From contig DASXHD010000085.1 in the NCBI GenBank assembly GCA_036488725.1, positions 62,001-126,000 of the forward strand: a DNA stretch of 64,000 nucleotides. Reading direction: 5' to 3'. Below, in pieces: positions 53,763-62,573 of this stretch. The notes beneath the pieces are model-generated. The model did not search any database, was not told the origin of the DNA, and was given only the letters and a program-made list of their open reading frames with translations. A program made the translations under genes and the position numbers. Within the stretch, counting starts at the first letter, position 1; every line of letters begins with the position of its first letter. The DNA is from DASXHD01 sp036488725. Lineage in GTDB: Bacteria; Myxococcota_A; Polyangia; Polyangiales; Polyangiaceae.

Positions 53763-54868
53763 AACCGGCCGTGGTCATCGCGGGCGGCGGCACCGGCGGA
53801 CACGTGTTTCCCGGGCTCGCGGTCGCGAACGCGATGACCCAGCTCGCCGACGTCGACGTCGTGTTCGTCGGCTCGCCGCGCGGTCTCGAGAAGGAGCTCG
53901 TGCCCGCGCGGGGATATCGACTCGAGCTGCTCGACGTCGAGCCGATCAAAGGCGGCGGCCCGGTGCGCGCGTTGCGCGGCGCGCTCGTCGCGGCGCGTGC
54001 GACCTGGCGCGCGCGAAAGCTCGTGAAAGAAATCGCGCCGGCTGCGGTGCTCAGCGTCGGCGGTTATGCGGCAGGTCCCATGGCGCTCGCGAGCGCCCTC
54101 GGCGGTGCGCCGCTCGCGATCCTCGAGCCGAACGGCGTGCTCGGTCTCGCGAATCGATTGCTCGCGCCGATCGCGAAGCGCGCGTACGTCGCGTGGCCGG
54201 GCGTCCTCGAGAGCAAAATCGTTCGGCCGCTCGGCGTTCCGCTGCGCGACGGGTTCGACGCGTCGCCGTATCGCGCCGGCGCGAGCGCGCGGGTGCTCGT
54301 GATGGGCGGAAGCCAAGGCGCACGCGCGATCAACGACGCGATGCCCGAAGCGCTCGCCGCGCTTCGCATGCCCAATCTCGAGATCGTCCACCAGAGCGGG
54401 CGCGGGCAAGACGACGCGCTCCGATCGAAGTACGCTTCGCTCGGTCTTCACGCCGACGTGCGCGCGTTTCTCGAAGACGTCCCCAGTGAGCTCGCGCGCG
54501 CAGACGTCGTCGTCGCTCGCTCCGGCGCGGGCACGGTCGCCGAGATCGCCGCCGTGGGGCGCGCGGCGATCTTCGTCCCCTTCCCCTTCGCCGCCGACGA
54601 CCACCAGCGAAGCAACGCCGAGTCGCTCTCGAAGCGCGGCGCCGCCGTTTGCATCATCCAAAAAGACGCGACCGCGCCGCGCCTCGGCGAAGAAATCCGC
54701 GCGCTGCTCGAGGACGGCGCGCGCCGCGAAGCGATGGCCGACGCCGCGCGCGCGATGGGCCGCCCGCGCGCCGCGTGGGAGATCGCCGAAGACTTGTTGC
54801 ATCTTGCACGCATTCCGCTGCGGATTTCCCGCACCAAAACGAACGGATCGGCAGTACAAGTCTCGTGA
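53759..54868 (+). CDS. murG: Lipid II synthase (GlcNAc transferase)
   Basis: 369 residues, GTG overlapping ftsW. GT28 fold: IAGGGTGGHVFPGLAVANAM (lipid-binding G loop), GYAAGPMALASALG, EPNGVLGLANRLLAP, VMGGSQGARAIND, and RSGAGTVAEIAAVGRAAIFVPFPFAADDHQ for UDP-GlcNAc binding. Converts lipid I to lipid II. One palindrome copy near the C-terminus. Confidence 0.96.
   Translation: MKPAVVIAGGGTGGHVFPGLAVANAMTQLADVDVVFVGSPRGLEKELVPARGYRLELLDVEPIKGGGPVRALRGALVAARATWRARKLVKEIAPAAVLSVGGYAAGPMALASALGGAPLAILEPNGVLGLANRLLAPIAKRAYVAWPGVLESKIVRPLGVPLRDGFDASPYRAGASARVLVMGGSQGARAINDAMPEALAALRMPNLEIVHQSGRGQDDALRSKYASLGLHADVRAFLEDVPSELARADVVVARSGAGTVAEIAAVGRAAIFVPFPFAADDHQRSNAESLSKRGAAVCIIQKDATAPRLGEEIRALLEDGARREAMADAARAMGRPRAAWEIAEDLLHLARIPLRISRTKTNGSAVQVS
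54798..54808. repeat. Dispersed palindrome, copy 15
   Basis: GTTGCA-TCT-TGCACG, inside murG; codons ttg-cat-ctt-gca-cgc (Leu-His-Leu-Ala-Arg). Confidence 0.6.
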
Positions 54869-54874
54869 GCTCGC

Positions 54875-55099
54875 ATGACGTCGCCTGATCTCGACATGCC
54901 GTTGCGGCCGACAGGCGGCAGCGAGAGCTTCGCGGCGGGGCCGCGGCTCGACAGCCTCGACTCGCGCGAGGCGCACCGAGGTCGGGGCCACATCCGCCGA
55001 ACGACGCGGAACGTGCCGGCCCGGCCGCGAGGTCACGCTGCCGCGCGTAGGCAACAACGCGAGCGACGGCCCGCCAGCTCGGCGAGGCTTCGAGCTTAG
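54875..55099 (+). CDS. Possible small Arg-rich protein between murG and murC
   Basis: 74 codons starting 7 bases after murG and ending exactly at the base before the murC ATG. Very Arg/Ala-rich (RRTTRNVPARPRGHAAARRQ), no recognised family; this could be an untranslated spacer instead. The region holds copy B of the 42-bp intergenic repeat. The tight fit between two coupled genes is the main reason to list it. Confidence 0.35.
   Translation: MTSPDLDMPLRPTGGSESFAAGPRLDSLDSREAHRGRGHIRRTTRNVPARPRGHAAARRQQRERRPASSARLRA
54914..54955 (+). repeat. 42-bp intergenic repeat, copy B
   Basis: 35 of 42 bases match 1776-1817. Lies in the murG-murC spacer. Confidence 0.45.
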
Positions 55100-56512
55100 A
55101 TGTTTCGCGGGCGCGTTCGGCACGTTCATTTCATCGGCATCGGCGGCATCGGCATGAGCGGGCTCGCCGAGATTTTGCGCACGATGGACTTCGACGTCTC
55201 CGGCTCGGACATGAAAGCGAGCGACGTGACGCGCCGGCTCGAGACGCTCGGCGTCCGCGTGCAGATCGGTCACAAGGCCGAGCACGTCCACGGCGCCGAC
55301 GTGGTCGTCCACTCGAGCGCGATCGCGCAGTCGAACCCCGAGCTCGCGCGCGCCCGCGCGCTGGAGATCCCCGCGATCTCCCGCGGCGAGATGCTCGCCG
55401 AGCTGATGCGCGTGAAATACTGCGTCACCATCGCCGGCTCGCACGGCAAGACGACGACGACCTCGCTCGTCGCGACCGTGCTCCGTCACGCCGGTTTGGA
55501 TCCGACGGTCGTCGTCGGCGGCAAAGTGAACGCGCTCGGCTCGAACGCGCGCCTCGGCGCGGGCGATCTCTTCGTCGCCGAAGCCGACGAGAGCGACGGC
55601 TCGTTTTTGCGCCTGAACCCGACGGTCGCGATCGTCACCAACATCGACGCCGAGCACCTCGATCACTACGGCACGCACGAAAAAGTCAAAGACGCGTTCG
55701 TTCAGTTCGCCAATCAAGTGCCGTTCTATGGGCTCTGCGTGATGTGCATCGATCACCCGCACGTGCAGGCGATTCTTCCGCGCCTCGGGCGCCGTCACGT
55801 GACCTACGGCACGTCGCGGCAGGCCGACTACCGCGCGTCGAACGTTCGCTTCGAAGGGCTCGAAACGTATTTCACCGCGTCGCGAAAGAACGAGCCGCTC
55901 GGCGAGTTCATGGTGCGCATGCCCGGCGCGCACAACGTCTTGAACGCGATGGCCGTCGTCGCCGCCGCCGACGAGCTCGAAGTACCGCTCAACGTCGTCC
56001 GCGAGGCGATGGCGCAGTTCCACGGCGTCCAGCGGCGCTTCACGATCCTCGGGCAACCGACGTTCGAAAAAGACGGCGAGCGCGGCGACGTGATGATCGT
56101 CGACGACTACGGTCATCACCCTGCGGAAATCGAAGCGACGCTCGCTGCGGCGCAAAAGAGCTTCGATCGGCGCGTGGTCGTCGCGTTCCAGCCGCATCGT
56201 TACACGCGTACGCACGCGCTCTTCGAGGAGTTCACGCGCGCGTTCAACGGCGCCGACGTGCTCCTCGTGACCGACGTGTACGCGGCCGGCGAAAAACCGA
56301 TCGATGGCGCGAGCGGTGAAGCGCTCGCGTCGGCGATCCATGCGCACGGCCACCACTCGGTGCGCTACGTGCCCGGCAAAGAGCACGTGAAGGACGCGCT
56401 GCGCGACATCGTCGAGCCGGGCGACCTCGTCATCGCGCTCGGCGCCGGCGACATCAACGCGAGCGCGCGCGATCTGCTCGCCGAATTGGAGCGGAGCGCA
56501 CCCTCCGCCTAG
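55100..56512 (+). CDS. murC: UDP-MurNAc:L-Ala ligase
   Basis: 470 residues. VHFIGIGGIGMSGLAEIL binds UDP, TIAGSHGKTTTTSLVATVLRH (in two parts, about 113) is the ATP loop, EADESDGSFLRLNP, NIDAEHLDHYGT and DDYGHHPAEIEATL are family marks. First amino-acid addition to UDP-MurNAc. Last gene of the uninterrupted mur block; murB and ddl do not follow. Confidence 0.96.
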   Translation: MFRGRVRHVHFIGIGGIGMSGLAEILRTMDFDVSGSDMKASDVTRRLETLGVRVQIGHKAEHVHGADVVVHSSAIAQSNPELARARALEIPAISRGEMLAELMRVKYCVTIAGSHGKTTTTSLVATVLRHAGLDPTVVVGGKVNALGSNARLGAGDLFVAEADESDGSFLRLNPTVAIVTNIDAEHLDHYGTHEKVKDAFVQFANQVPFYGLCVMCIDHPHVQAILPRLGRRHVTYGTSRQADYRASNVRFEGLETYFTASRKNEPLGEFMVRMPGAHNVLNAMAVVAAADELEVPLNVVREAMAQFHGVQRRFTILGQPTFEKDGERGDVMIVDDYGHHPAEIEATLAAAQKSFDRRVVVAFQPHRYTRTHALFEEFTRAFNGADVLLVTDVYAAGEKPIDGASGEALASAIHAHGHHSVRYVPGKEHVKDALRDIVEPGDLVIALGAGDINASARDLLAELERSAPSA

Positions 56513-56513
56513 C

Positions 56514-57632
56514 TCACGCCGCACGCTGCGCGTCGTCTCCGAGGAGAGCGGCCGTCCGCGCGCGCGTGGCCTCGATGCGCGCGTTCCAGAGCGCGGCCCA
56601 CTCCGCGTCGTCGATTCGCCCGTGCGCTCGCATCTGCGCGGCGTCGGCGCGCGCAACGAGCGCGAGCTTGTCGCCCGAGACCGCCGTCGGCCGGACGACA
56701 CGTTCGAGGTCGCGCTGCGCGCGACGAATCGCGCGCGCGACCTTCGGCTCGCCGCGAGCGAGCAGCCAAGCGAGGAGCGCCCACGAAAACTCGGCGTGCG
56801 AACGCTCCTCGCCGGCGATGCGCTCGAGCACGTCCCGCGTCGCGCGATCGCGGCACGCGCGCGCACACTCGCCGGCGACGTCCGCGTTGAAATCTTCGAG
56901 CAGACAGCCGTCCTCGAGGCTCTCGACGGCGAGCCGAACGAGCGCGTCGCCGCCGAGGTCGAGCCCGCCGAGCAGAAGATCCGGCATCGGCTCGGCGGTG
57001 TGCGGGCGCCCTCCATAACCGGCCGCGAGCGCGAAGCAGCGGCGCGCATGGTCGATTTCTTCCGCTGCGGCGCGGTTGCTCCACGCGACGAGATCGCCCG
57101 GCGCGCCGACCGCGCAGAGCAGCCACGTGATGCGCGCGAACGCGGGCACGCTCGCGTGCTCCTTCTGCGCGTCGTGGAGCCAGAGCGCTTCGAGCGCGGC
57201 GCGCGTCGCTTCGTCGAGGTCGCGCACGTCGGGACGTTCGCCGCGCGTCCAGTCCGAGCCGACGGAGAGACGCGGGTGCAAGAGCTTGCCGCGCACGCGC
57301 AGCGGGCGACCCCACGCGCCGCCGACGGCCATCTTGGCGACGCCCTCCAAAAACAAAACCAAGAACATGCCGACCGGCCCACCGAGCCCGACGAGCCCCG
57401 CGAAAACGGCGAGGAGAATGCTCACCACACGAACCCCGCCGCGGCGCCGCACCGCGTGGATCACGCTGCACACGGCGGCGGCCACGCCGACGACGAGCTG
57501 AACGGTCGCGAGCACCCAGAACGCGGTCGGGATCCCGCTCGACGCGGGCGAGGTGAGAACGAAGAAGTTGAGCGGAATGATCGCCGTCGCGACGACCGCG
57601 AGCCCGGTCGCGACCCAGAGCAGCTTCTGCAT
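56514..57632 (-). CDS. Membrane-anchored ferritin-like diiron protein
   Basis: 372 residues. Three transmembrane helices in residues 1-90, then a soluble domain with a ferritin-like four-helix pattern: KEHASVPAFARITWLL, AAAEEIDHARRCFALAAG, LESLEDGCLLEDFNADVAGE and GEERSHAEFSWALLAW supply E, ExxH, E, ExxH ligands for a di-iron centre. Family not named with certainty; oxidase, oxygenase or iron-handling roles are possible. Opposite in direction to murC, stops 1 base apart. Confidence 0.7.
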   Translation of the reverse strand: MQKLLWVATGLAVVATAIIPLNFFVLTSPASSGIPTAFWVLATVQLVVGVAAAVCSVIHAVRRRGGVRVVSILLAVFAGLVGLGGPVGMFLVLFLEGVAKMAVGGAWGRPLRVRGKLLHPRLSVGSDWTRGERPDVRDLDEATRAALEALWLHDAQKEHASVPAFARITWLLCAVGAPGDLVAWSNRAAAEEIDHARRCFALAAGYGGRPHTAEPMPDLLLGGLDLGGDALVRLAVESLEDGCLLEDFNADVAGECARACRDRATRDVLERIAGEERSHAEFSWALLAWLLARGEPKVARAIRRAQRDLERVVRPTAVSGDKLALVARADAAQMRAHGRIDDAEWAALWNARIEATRARTAALLGDDAQRAA

Positions 57633-57679
57633 CGGCTCACGCTAGAGAATGTCGCGCGGCCCCGCTACCATGCGCGCTC

Positions 57680-58285
57680 ATGAGCACGACGATCGCGAAG
57701 CTGCTCGACGCTCTCGCGGCGTCCAAACAGGTCTCCATCGAACGCGACGAGCCCATCAAGGACGTCGCCGCGTTCGCGAAACGGATCAAGCCTCACTTCG
57801 GAAAAATCACGTGGACGCCGCCCGCGACGTACGCGAGCGCGCTCACGACGTGGGGACCTTTTCGCGCCGAGAACGAAGACGGCAAAGGCTTCACGTTGCT
57901 CGGGCCGGACGAGCTTCGCGAGACGAACGAGGATCTCGTGCACATGCCCGAAGGCGTGTCGCGCGACGAGGGCGTCGATCTCTCCACCAATCATCTCGTC
58001 GGGTTTGCCGAAGCCTCGGGCGAAGCGATTTGGTGCTTCGACGTGACGCAAGGCAAAGGCGGCGACTATCCCGTCTACTATCACCATCAAGACGAGCCGC
58101 GCGCGCGCGTCCTTGCGACAGGCGCGTGGGACAGTCCGAAAGATGCGGCGCCCGACTTCGACTCGTTCGCGCAGTGGCTCGAGACGATGGTCGTCGCGCT
58201 GACGGCGAAGAAGCCGCCGGGTTGGCTCGAAGACCTCGGCTCGCCGCACGAGCGCTTCACGAAGCGCCGCCTCGCGTTGAAATGA
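57680..58285 (+). CDS. SMI1/KNR4 (SUKH)-like protein
   Basis: 201 residues, soluble. YASALTTWGPFRAENEDG, LLGPDELRETNEDL, NHLVGFAEASGEAIWCFDVT, DYPVYYHHQDEP and FDSFAQWLETMV follow the SUKH fold order. SUKH proteins are often immunity proteins for polymorphic toxins, but no toxin gene is adjacent; others are housekeeping. Stop meets the stop of the convergent FG-GAP gene. Confidence 0.65.
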   Translation: MSTTIAKLLDALAASKQVSIERDEPIKDVAAFAKRIKPHFGKITWTPPATYASALTTWGPFRAENEDGKGFTLLGPDELRETNEDLVHMPEGVSRDEGVDLSTNHLVGFAEASGEAIWCFDVTQGKGGDYPVYYHHQDEPRARVLATGAWDSPKDAAPDFDSFAQWLETMVVALTAKKPPGWLEDLGSPHERFTKRRLALK

Positions 58286-59920
58286 TCAGTGCGGGTTCGG
58301 CGGCGGCGGCGCGCAGTCGCCGCCCGCTTGGATCTCGGAGTTCGTGCGGAAGGTGTTGAGCAGCTGCCAGCTCTTGCCCATGTGCGCCGGGATGGTGCCG
58401 TCCTCGCGCACGTTCACGACGCTGTACGCGTGCTGGTTCCAAATGCGACGCGTCGGGATCCAGCGTTTTTGCGCGTCTTGGAAGACTTGAAGCGCGGGGT
58501 ACGCGCCTTCGTTCGAGACGACGAGAATGTCCGCGGAGCCGTCGTTGTCGACGTCGGCGACGACTGGGTACTCGATGATCGTGGCCGACGAGCGCGCCTG
58601 CTGGAGCTCGCTCGCGCCCGTCTTGCCGTCGTAGACGAGTAGGTTCACTTGATCGCCGTAGACCGCGTCGGCGATGCCGCGCCCGAGGAAGTCGAAGCCG
58701 GTGCTCGACGCGATGCCGCTCGAGTCGTTGACCGGCGCGCTCCACAGCTTGGTGAGTCCGGTCGCGCCGACGGTGAAGATGCCGTACGTGCTGCAGCTCG
58801 AGATCGCGAGATCCGCGTGACCGTCGCCGTCGAAATCGTGGATGGCCGCCGGTTTGTTCCAGCACAGCGTGCCCGTGTTCGGGTCGAACGGCTGAACGGG
58901 GCCGAATTTGATCGTGCCGTTGTTCTCGAGCACGAGGATGCCGTCTTCGCGTGTGAGCAAGATTTCCGGATCGGGATCGGAGTCGAAGTTTCCGACCTGC
59001 GGATCGGCGGGCTGACCGCCGATGCTCCAATACTGCGTGCCGTCGTAGTGGTATGCGGCGTTGCCGAAGATGACCTCGAGCTTGCCGTCGCCGTCGAGAT
59101 CGGCGGCGGTCGGCGTCGGACACCAGAAGCCGGGCCCGGCGTTTTGCACGCTCCACTTGTGCTTGCCGTGGTTGTCGAAGACTTCGAAGCCGTAGACGAT
59201 CTCGGGTATGCCGTCGCCGTCGAGATCCCAAACGCCGATCGAGCCGCACGACGCGTAGTAGTTCGTCGACGCTTCGGTGACGTCGCCGGTCCATTTGACG
59301 GCGCCCTTGTTGTCGAAGATGACGAGGTGACCGGGCTGATCGACCGCGATGACCTCGGGGACCTTGTCGCCGTCGAGATCGGCGATCGCGGGCGTCGCGT
59401 CGCCGTCGACCACGATGTCGTTGAAGCTCGACTCGAGCTTACCGTCGGTGCCGCGCAGCATGTAGAGGTGGCCCGAGCGCGAGAACTCGCCGGTGCCCGC
59501 GGTCTCGACGACGACGTCGGGGATGTCGCAGAGGTTCACTTCGCCGTTGCCGTCGTCGTCGGTGAGGTTCGCGACGAGCGGGATCGTCCAAACGCCGATC
59601 GAGCCCGCGCCCGCGTTCGGGTCTTCCCATTTCCATTTGAGGACCGGGCTGAACGAGTTCGGCGGTGCGGCGGGCGTCGTGCACACGGGCGCGTTACCGC
59701 CGGTCCCGTTGTCGGGCGGGACGTGGCACTTGTCGACCGGCGGCCCGCTGTCGCTGACCGCGCCGTCGCCCTGCAAAAAGCTCGGCCCGTCGCCTTGCGT
59801 CGAGCCATCGCCCGAGCCGCCGTCGCCGTTTCCGAATTGGGAGAGCCCCGATCCGCAGCGCGAAACCGTCAAAAGAAGAACGATCCCCGCTCCACTTGCC
59901 ACCGCATGTTTCAGGCTCAT
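58286..59920 (-). CDS. FG-GAP/VCBS-repeat lipoprotein (paralogue 2)
   Basis: 544 residues. Lipobox TVSRC at about 19-23, Gly/Asp/Ser linker, then the same header as 27873 (PPVDKCHVPPDN...NAPVCTTPAAPPNSFSPVLKW) and blades with DLDGDKVPEVIA, DLDGDGIPEIVYGFE, DLDGDGKLEVIFGNA, DFDGDGHADLAI and DVDNDGSADILVVSN. The C-terminus (KRWIPTRRIWNQHAYSVVNV...TNSEIQAGGDCAPPPPNPH) is nearly identical to the paralogue. It interrupts the dcw cluster. Probable surface-exposed propeller. Confidence 0.88.
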   Translation of the reverse strand: MSLKHAVASGAGIVLLLTVSRCGSGLSQFGNGDGGSGDGSTQGDGPSFLQGDGAVSDSGPPVDKCHVPPDNGTGGNAPVCTTPAAPPNSFSPVLKWKWEDPNAGAGSIGVWTIPLVANLTDDDGNGEVNLCDIPDVVVETAGTGEFSRSGHLYMLRGTDGKLESSFNDIVVDGDATPAIADLDGDKVPEVIAVDQPGHLVIFDNKGAVKWTGDVTEASTNYYASCGSIGVWDLDGDGIPEIVYGFEVFDNHGKHKWSVQNAGPGFWCPTPTAADLDGDGKLEVIFGNAAYHYDGTQYWSIGGQPADPQVGNFDSDPDPEILLTREDGILVLENNGTIKFGPVQPFDPNTGTLCWNKPAAIHDFDGDGHADLAISSCSTYGIFTVGATGLTKLWSAPVNDSSGIASSTGFDFLGRGIADAVYGDQVNLLVYDGKTGASELQQARSSATIIEYPVVADVDNDGSADILVVSNEGAYPALQVFQDAQKRWIPTRRIWNQHAYSVVNVREDGTIPAHMGKSWQLLNTFRTNSEIQAGGDCAPPPPNPH

Positions 59921-60036
59921 CGCTGCGTACCTCGCAAGCCAAAGTTTATGCGCTGAGCCGTGGTGCGTAAACGCTTCCCGGCATTCAGGCCCGTTTATTT
60001 GGCCCAAACGGCCGCGCATAGGAGTCTGGCGGTCGC

Positions 60037-60870
60037 GTGAAGAATCGACGCGTCGCTCCTTCCATTCCGCCCGAGGTCGACGAGCCGCCGGTGGACGGGC
60101 TCGAAAGCGCGCGCACCGCGCGTTGGGTCGGGCCGCTGCGGACGGTCGGCGGGTTCGTGCTCGTCGCCAGCGTGTCGCTCGCGGTCGCGTGGGGCTCGCG
60201 CCGCTACTTGATGACGAGCGCGCGATTTTCGCTCGAGCAAGTCGTGATGAGCGGTCAGAAAACGCGGACCAAAGATGCGCTCCTCGCACGCGCGGGCATC
60301 AAGATGGGGCAAAACGTTTTTTCGATCGACCTCGACGCCGCGCGCAACAAAATGCTCGGCGACCCGTACGTGAAGAACGCGGTCCTCTCGCGCCGCTTGC
60401 CGGACACGATCGCCGTCGACCTCGAAGAGCGCGTGCCGGCCGCCGTCGTCTCGCTCGGCAAAGACACGTTCCTCGTGACGCGCGACGGCGAGACGTTCAA
60501 GCACCTCGAGATCGGCGATCCGTCCGACTTGCCCGTCATCACGGGCCTCGAGCCCGAGCTCGCCGAAACGGATCGCGACGCGTTCGCCGATGCGGTGCGC
60601 CGCGCGCTCGATGTCGCGGTCGACTACCAGCAGTCGCCCCTCGCCTCGAAGATGCCGCTCCAAGAAATTCACTTCGAGCCCGGGAGCGCCATTTCACTCG
60701 ACGTCGGTTCGCCGGTGACGACGTTGGTGCTCGGCGGGCCGCCGTTCCGAAAGAAGCTCGATCAAGCCGCGCGCGTCGCGTTCGAGCTCGAGCGCCGCGG
60801 CCAAAAACCGGACGCGATCTTGCTCGACAACGACGCGCGCCCCGAGCGCGTCGTCGCACGCGTCCGCTGA
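60037..60870 (+). CDS. ftsQ: Cell division protein FtsQ
   Basis: 277 residues, GTG start. Cytoplasmic tail, one transmembrane helix (TVGGFVLVASVSLAVAWGS), POTRA domain (FSLEQVVMSGQKTRTKDALLARAG, then GQNVFSIDLDAARNKMLGDPYVKNAVLSR in two parts) and the FtsQ beta domain (EERVPAAVVSLGKDTFLVTRDGE, DLPVITGLEP). Bridges FtsL/FtsI recruitment. Its upstream gap has no murB/ddl; divergent from the FG-GAP gene. Confidence 0.92.
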   Translation: MKNRRVAPSIPPEVDEPPVDGLESARTARWVGPLRTVGGFVLVASVSLAVAWGSRRYLMTSARFSLEQVVMSGQKTRTKDALLARAGIKMGQNVFSIDLDAARNKMLGDPYVKNAVLSRRLPDTIAVDLEERVPAAVVSLGKDTFLVTRDGETFKHLEIGDPSDLPVITGLEPELAETDRDAFADAVRRALDVAVDYQQSPLASKMPLQEIHFEPGSAISLDVGSPVTTLVLGGPPFRKKLDQAARVAFELERRGQKPDAILLDNDARPERVVARVR

Positions 60871-60920
60871 TTGGCCGTTTTCTTGGCCGATTTCGCGCAT
60901 CCGTGGATGCTGGCGGAGAA

Positions 60921-62219
60921 ATGGAACACGAATCTGAGATCGTGGTCGGGCTCGACATCGGAACTACCAAAGTGTCCGCCGTCGTGGGCGAGGTCGACGC
61001 CGACGGGATCACCATCCTCGGCGTCGGAACGGTGCCATGCCGCGGGCTTCGAAAAGGCATCGTCTCGAACATCGACTGGACGGTGCGCTCGATCAAAGAC
61101 GCGATCGAAGCGGCGCAGACGATGGCCGGCGTCGAGATTCGAACCGTCTACGCGGGCGTCGCGGGCAGTCACATCCGCTCGCAGTGCTCGGACGGCGTCG
61201 CGGCGATCGCCGGCGGCGAGGTCACGCGCACCGACGTCGAACGCGTGCTCGAAGGCGCGCGTGCGATTCCGGTCGACTCCGACCGGCAGATCCTCCACGT
61301 CTTGCCGCGCGAGTACATCGTCGACGCGCAAGACGGCATCCGCGATCCGATCGGGATGAGCGGCGTTCGACTCGGCGCGAAAGTGAACTTGGTCACGGCC
61401 GCGACGAGCTGCGTGCAGAACGTCATCCGCTGCGCCGAGCGATGCAACCTCGTCGTCGCCGACGTCGTGCTCGAAGCGCTCGCGAGCGCCGAGGCCGTGC
61501 TCTCGGATGACGAAAAAGAAATCGGCGTCGCGGTGATCGACATCGGCGGAGGCACGACCGACATCCTCTGCTATATCGACGGCGGCATCGCGCACACGAG
61601 CGTGATTCCGGTCGGCGGCAACAACATCACGAGCGACATCGCCGCGGGCCTCCGCACGCCGATGGCCGAGGCCGATCGCATCAAGCGTCTCTCGGGCTGC
61701 GCGCTCGGTCGTCTCGTCGGCGACGAAGAAGAAATCGAAGTGCCGGGCGTCGGCGGTCACGCGCCGCGTCGCACCGCGCGCCGCGTGCTCAGCGACATCG
61801 TCGAGCCGCGCGTCGAAGAAATGTTCGCCGCGATTCGCAAGCGCATCGAGGACACCGGCTTGCTCGAGCAGCTCTCGGCCGGCGCGGTCCTCACCGGCGG
61901 CGCGGTCTTGCTCGAAGGAATGCCCGAGCTCGCCGAAGAAGTCCTCGGCATGCCGATCCGCATCGGTTACCCCGTCGGCGTCAAAGGCATCACGCAGCTC
62001 GTGCAAGGTCCGCAGTTCTCGACCGGCGTCGGCCTCGTGAAGTTCGGCGCGCAAGCGATCGGCGAAGCGCGCGTCCACGAAGAGCTCCCGCCCGCGCACG
62101 CGCCGTCGCATTCGCGGCTCCGCTCGCACGTCTCGGCGACCGAGCTTCGCGCCGATCGCGACGGCGCGCAGCCGCCGCAGTCGTCGCGCCTCTGGGACTG
62201 GATCAAAGCCGCGTTCTGA
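60921..62219 (+). CDS. ftsA: Cell division protein FtsA
   Basis: 432 residues; GGCGGAG precedes the ATG. Actin-fold signatures: VVGLDIGTTKVSAVVGEV (phosphate 1), GVAGSHIRSQ (SHS2/1C), VAVIDIGGGTTDILCYIDGG (phosphate 2), AVLTGGAVLLEGMPELAEEV (adenosine). The C-terminal LWDWIKAAF is the amphipathic membrane-targeting helix. ftsZ, normally next, is absent here. Confidence 0.96.
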   Translation: MEHESEIVVGLDIGTTKVSAVVGEVDADGITILGVGTVPCRGLRKGIVSNIDWTVRSIKDAIEAAQTMAGVEIRTVYAGVAGSHIRSQCSDGVAAIAGGEVTRTDVERVLEGARAIPVDSDRQILHVLPREYIVDAQDGIRDPIGMSGVRLGAKVNLVTAATSCVQNVIRCAERCNLVVADVVLEALASAEAVLSDDEKEIGVAVIDIGGGTTDILCYIDGGIAHTSVIPVGGNNITSDIAAGLRTPMAEADRIKRLSGCALGRLVGDEEEIEVPGVGGHAPRRTARRVLSDIVEPRVEEMFAAIRKRIEDTGLLEQLSAGAVLTGGAVLLEGMPELAEEVLGMPIRIGYPVGVKGITQLVQGPQFSTGVGLVKFGAQAIGEARVHEELPPAHAPSHSRLRSHVSATELRADRDGAQPPQSSRLWDWIKAAF

Positions 62220-62231
62220 TGGCGCGGCGCC

Positions 62232-62560
62232 TTGATCACGTGCGCACACGTCATCCTCCATACGAAGGACGCCGAGTCGGATCGCGCGACACGGCTGGCT
62301 GATCTTCGCGAGAGATCGTCACACGAGCTTTATCTGATGGTCGACGACGTGAAAGCGTTCGTCGCCGACATGAAGAAGCGCCGCGTCGCGTGCTCGGACG
62401 TGCACGAGGAGCGGTGGGGCTCGCTCGTGACCATCACGCTCCCGAGCGCACCGAGCTCGGCGCGTACCAACCGAAGCATGCGTCGCCGAAGTGGGGCGCG
62501 CCCAAACGGGTCGCAAAGGAACCCGCGACGAAGAAGCGCGCGACGAAACGGCGACGCTGA
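62232..62560 (+). pseudogene. Decayed VOC/glyoxalase-family gene
   Basis: Starts TTG with ITCAHVILHTKDAESDRA, like the opening of a VOC protein. A fragment GWLIFA then appears in another frame (from 62293), and HELYLMVDDVKAFVADMKKR followed by VACSDVHEERWGSLVTITLPS returns in the first frame. After about 62450 the text continues one base out of phase (TELGAYQPKHASPKWGAPK). The pattern fits two internal deletions plus a single-base loss (GAGCG-CACC where GAGCGGCACC would restore the frame). It occupies the place where ftsZ is often found. Confidence 0.75.
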
Positions 62561-62573
62561 TATTCTCGGCACG

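Noticed and set aside
54650..54665. TTGCATCATCCAA, GTGCAGATTGCG (43283) and GTGCAACATGCTG (63250) as further palindrome copies
   Set aside because: Each breaks one core position of the right arm, so they were left out of the count.
53513..57382. Very long minus-strand open frame of about 1,289 codons across ftsW-murG-murC
   Set aside because: Composition is low-complexity Arg/His/Ala, and every opposite-strand gene there is a well-supported dcw gene; this is a GC-driven artefact.
57680..58285. Toxin-immunity pair around the SUKH-like gene
   Set aside because: No adjacent toxin with Rhs, pre-toxin or polymorphic C-terminal features; the neighbours are a ferritin-like protein and an FG-GAP lipoprotein.
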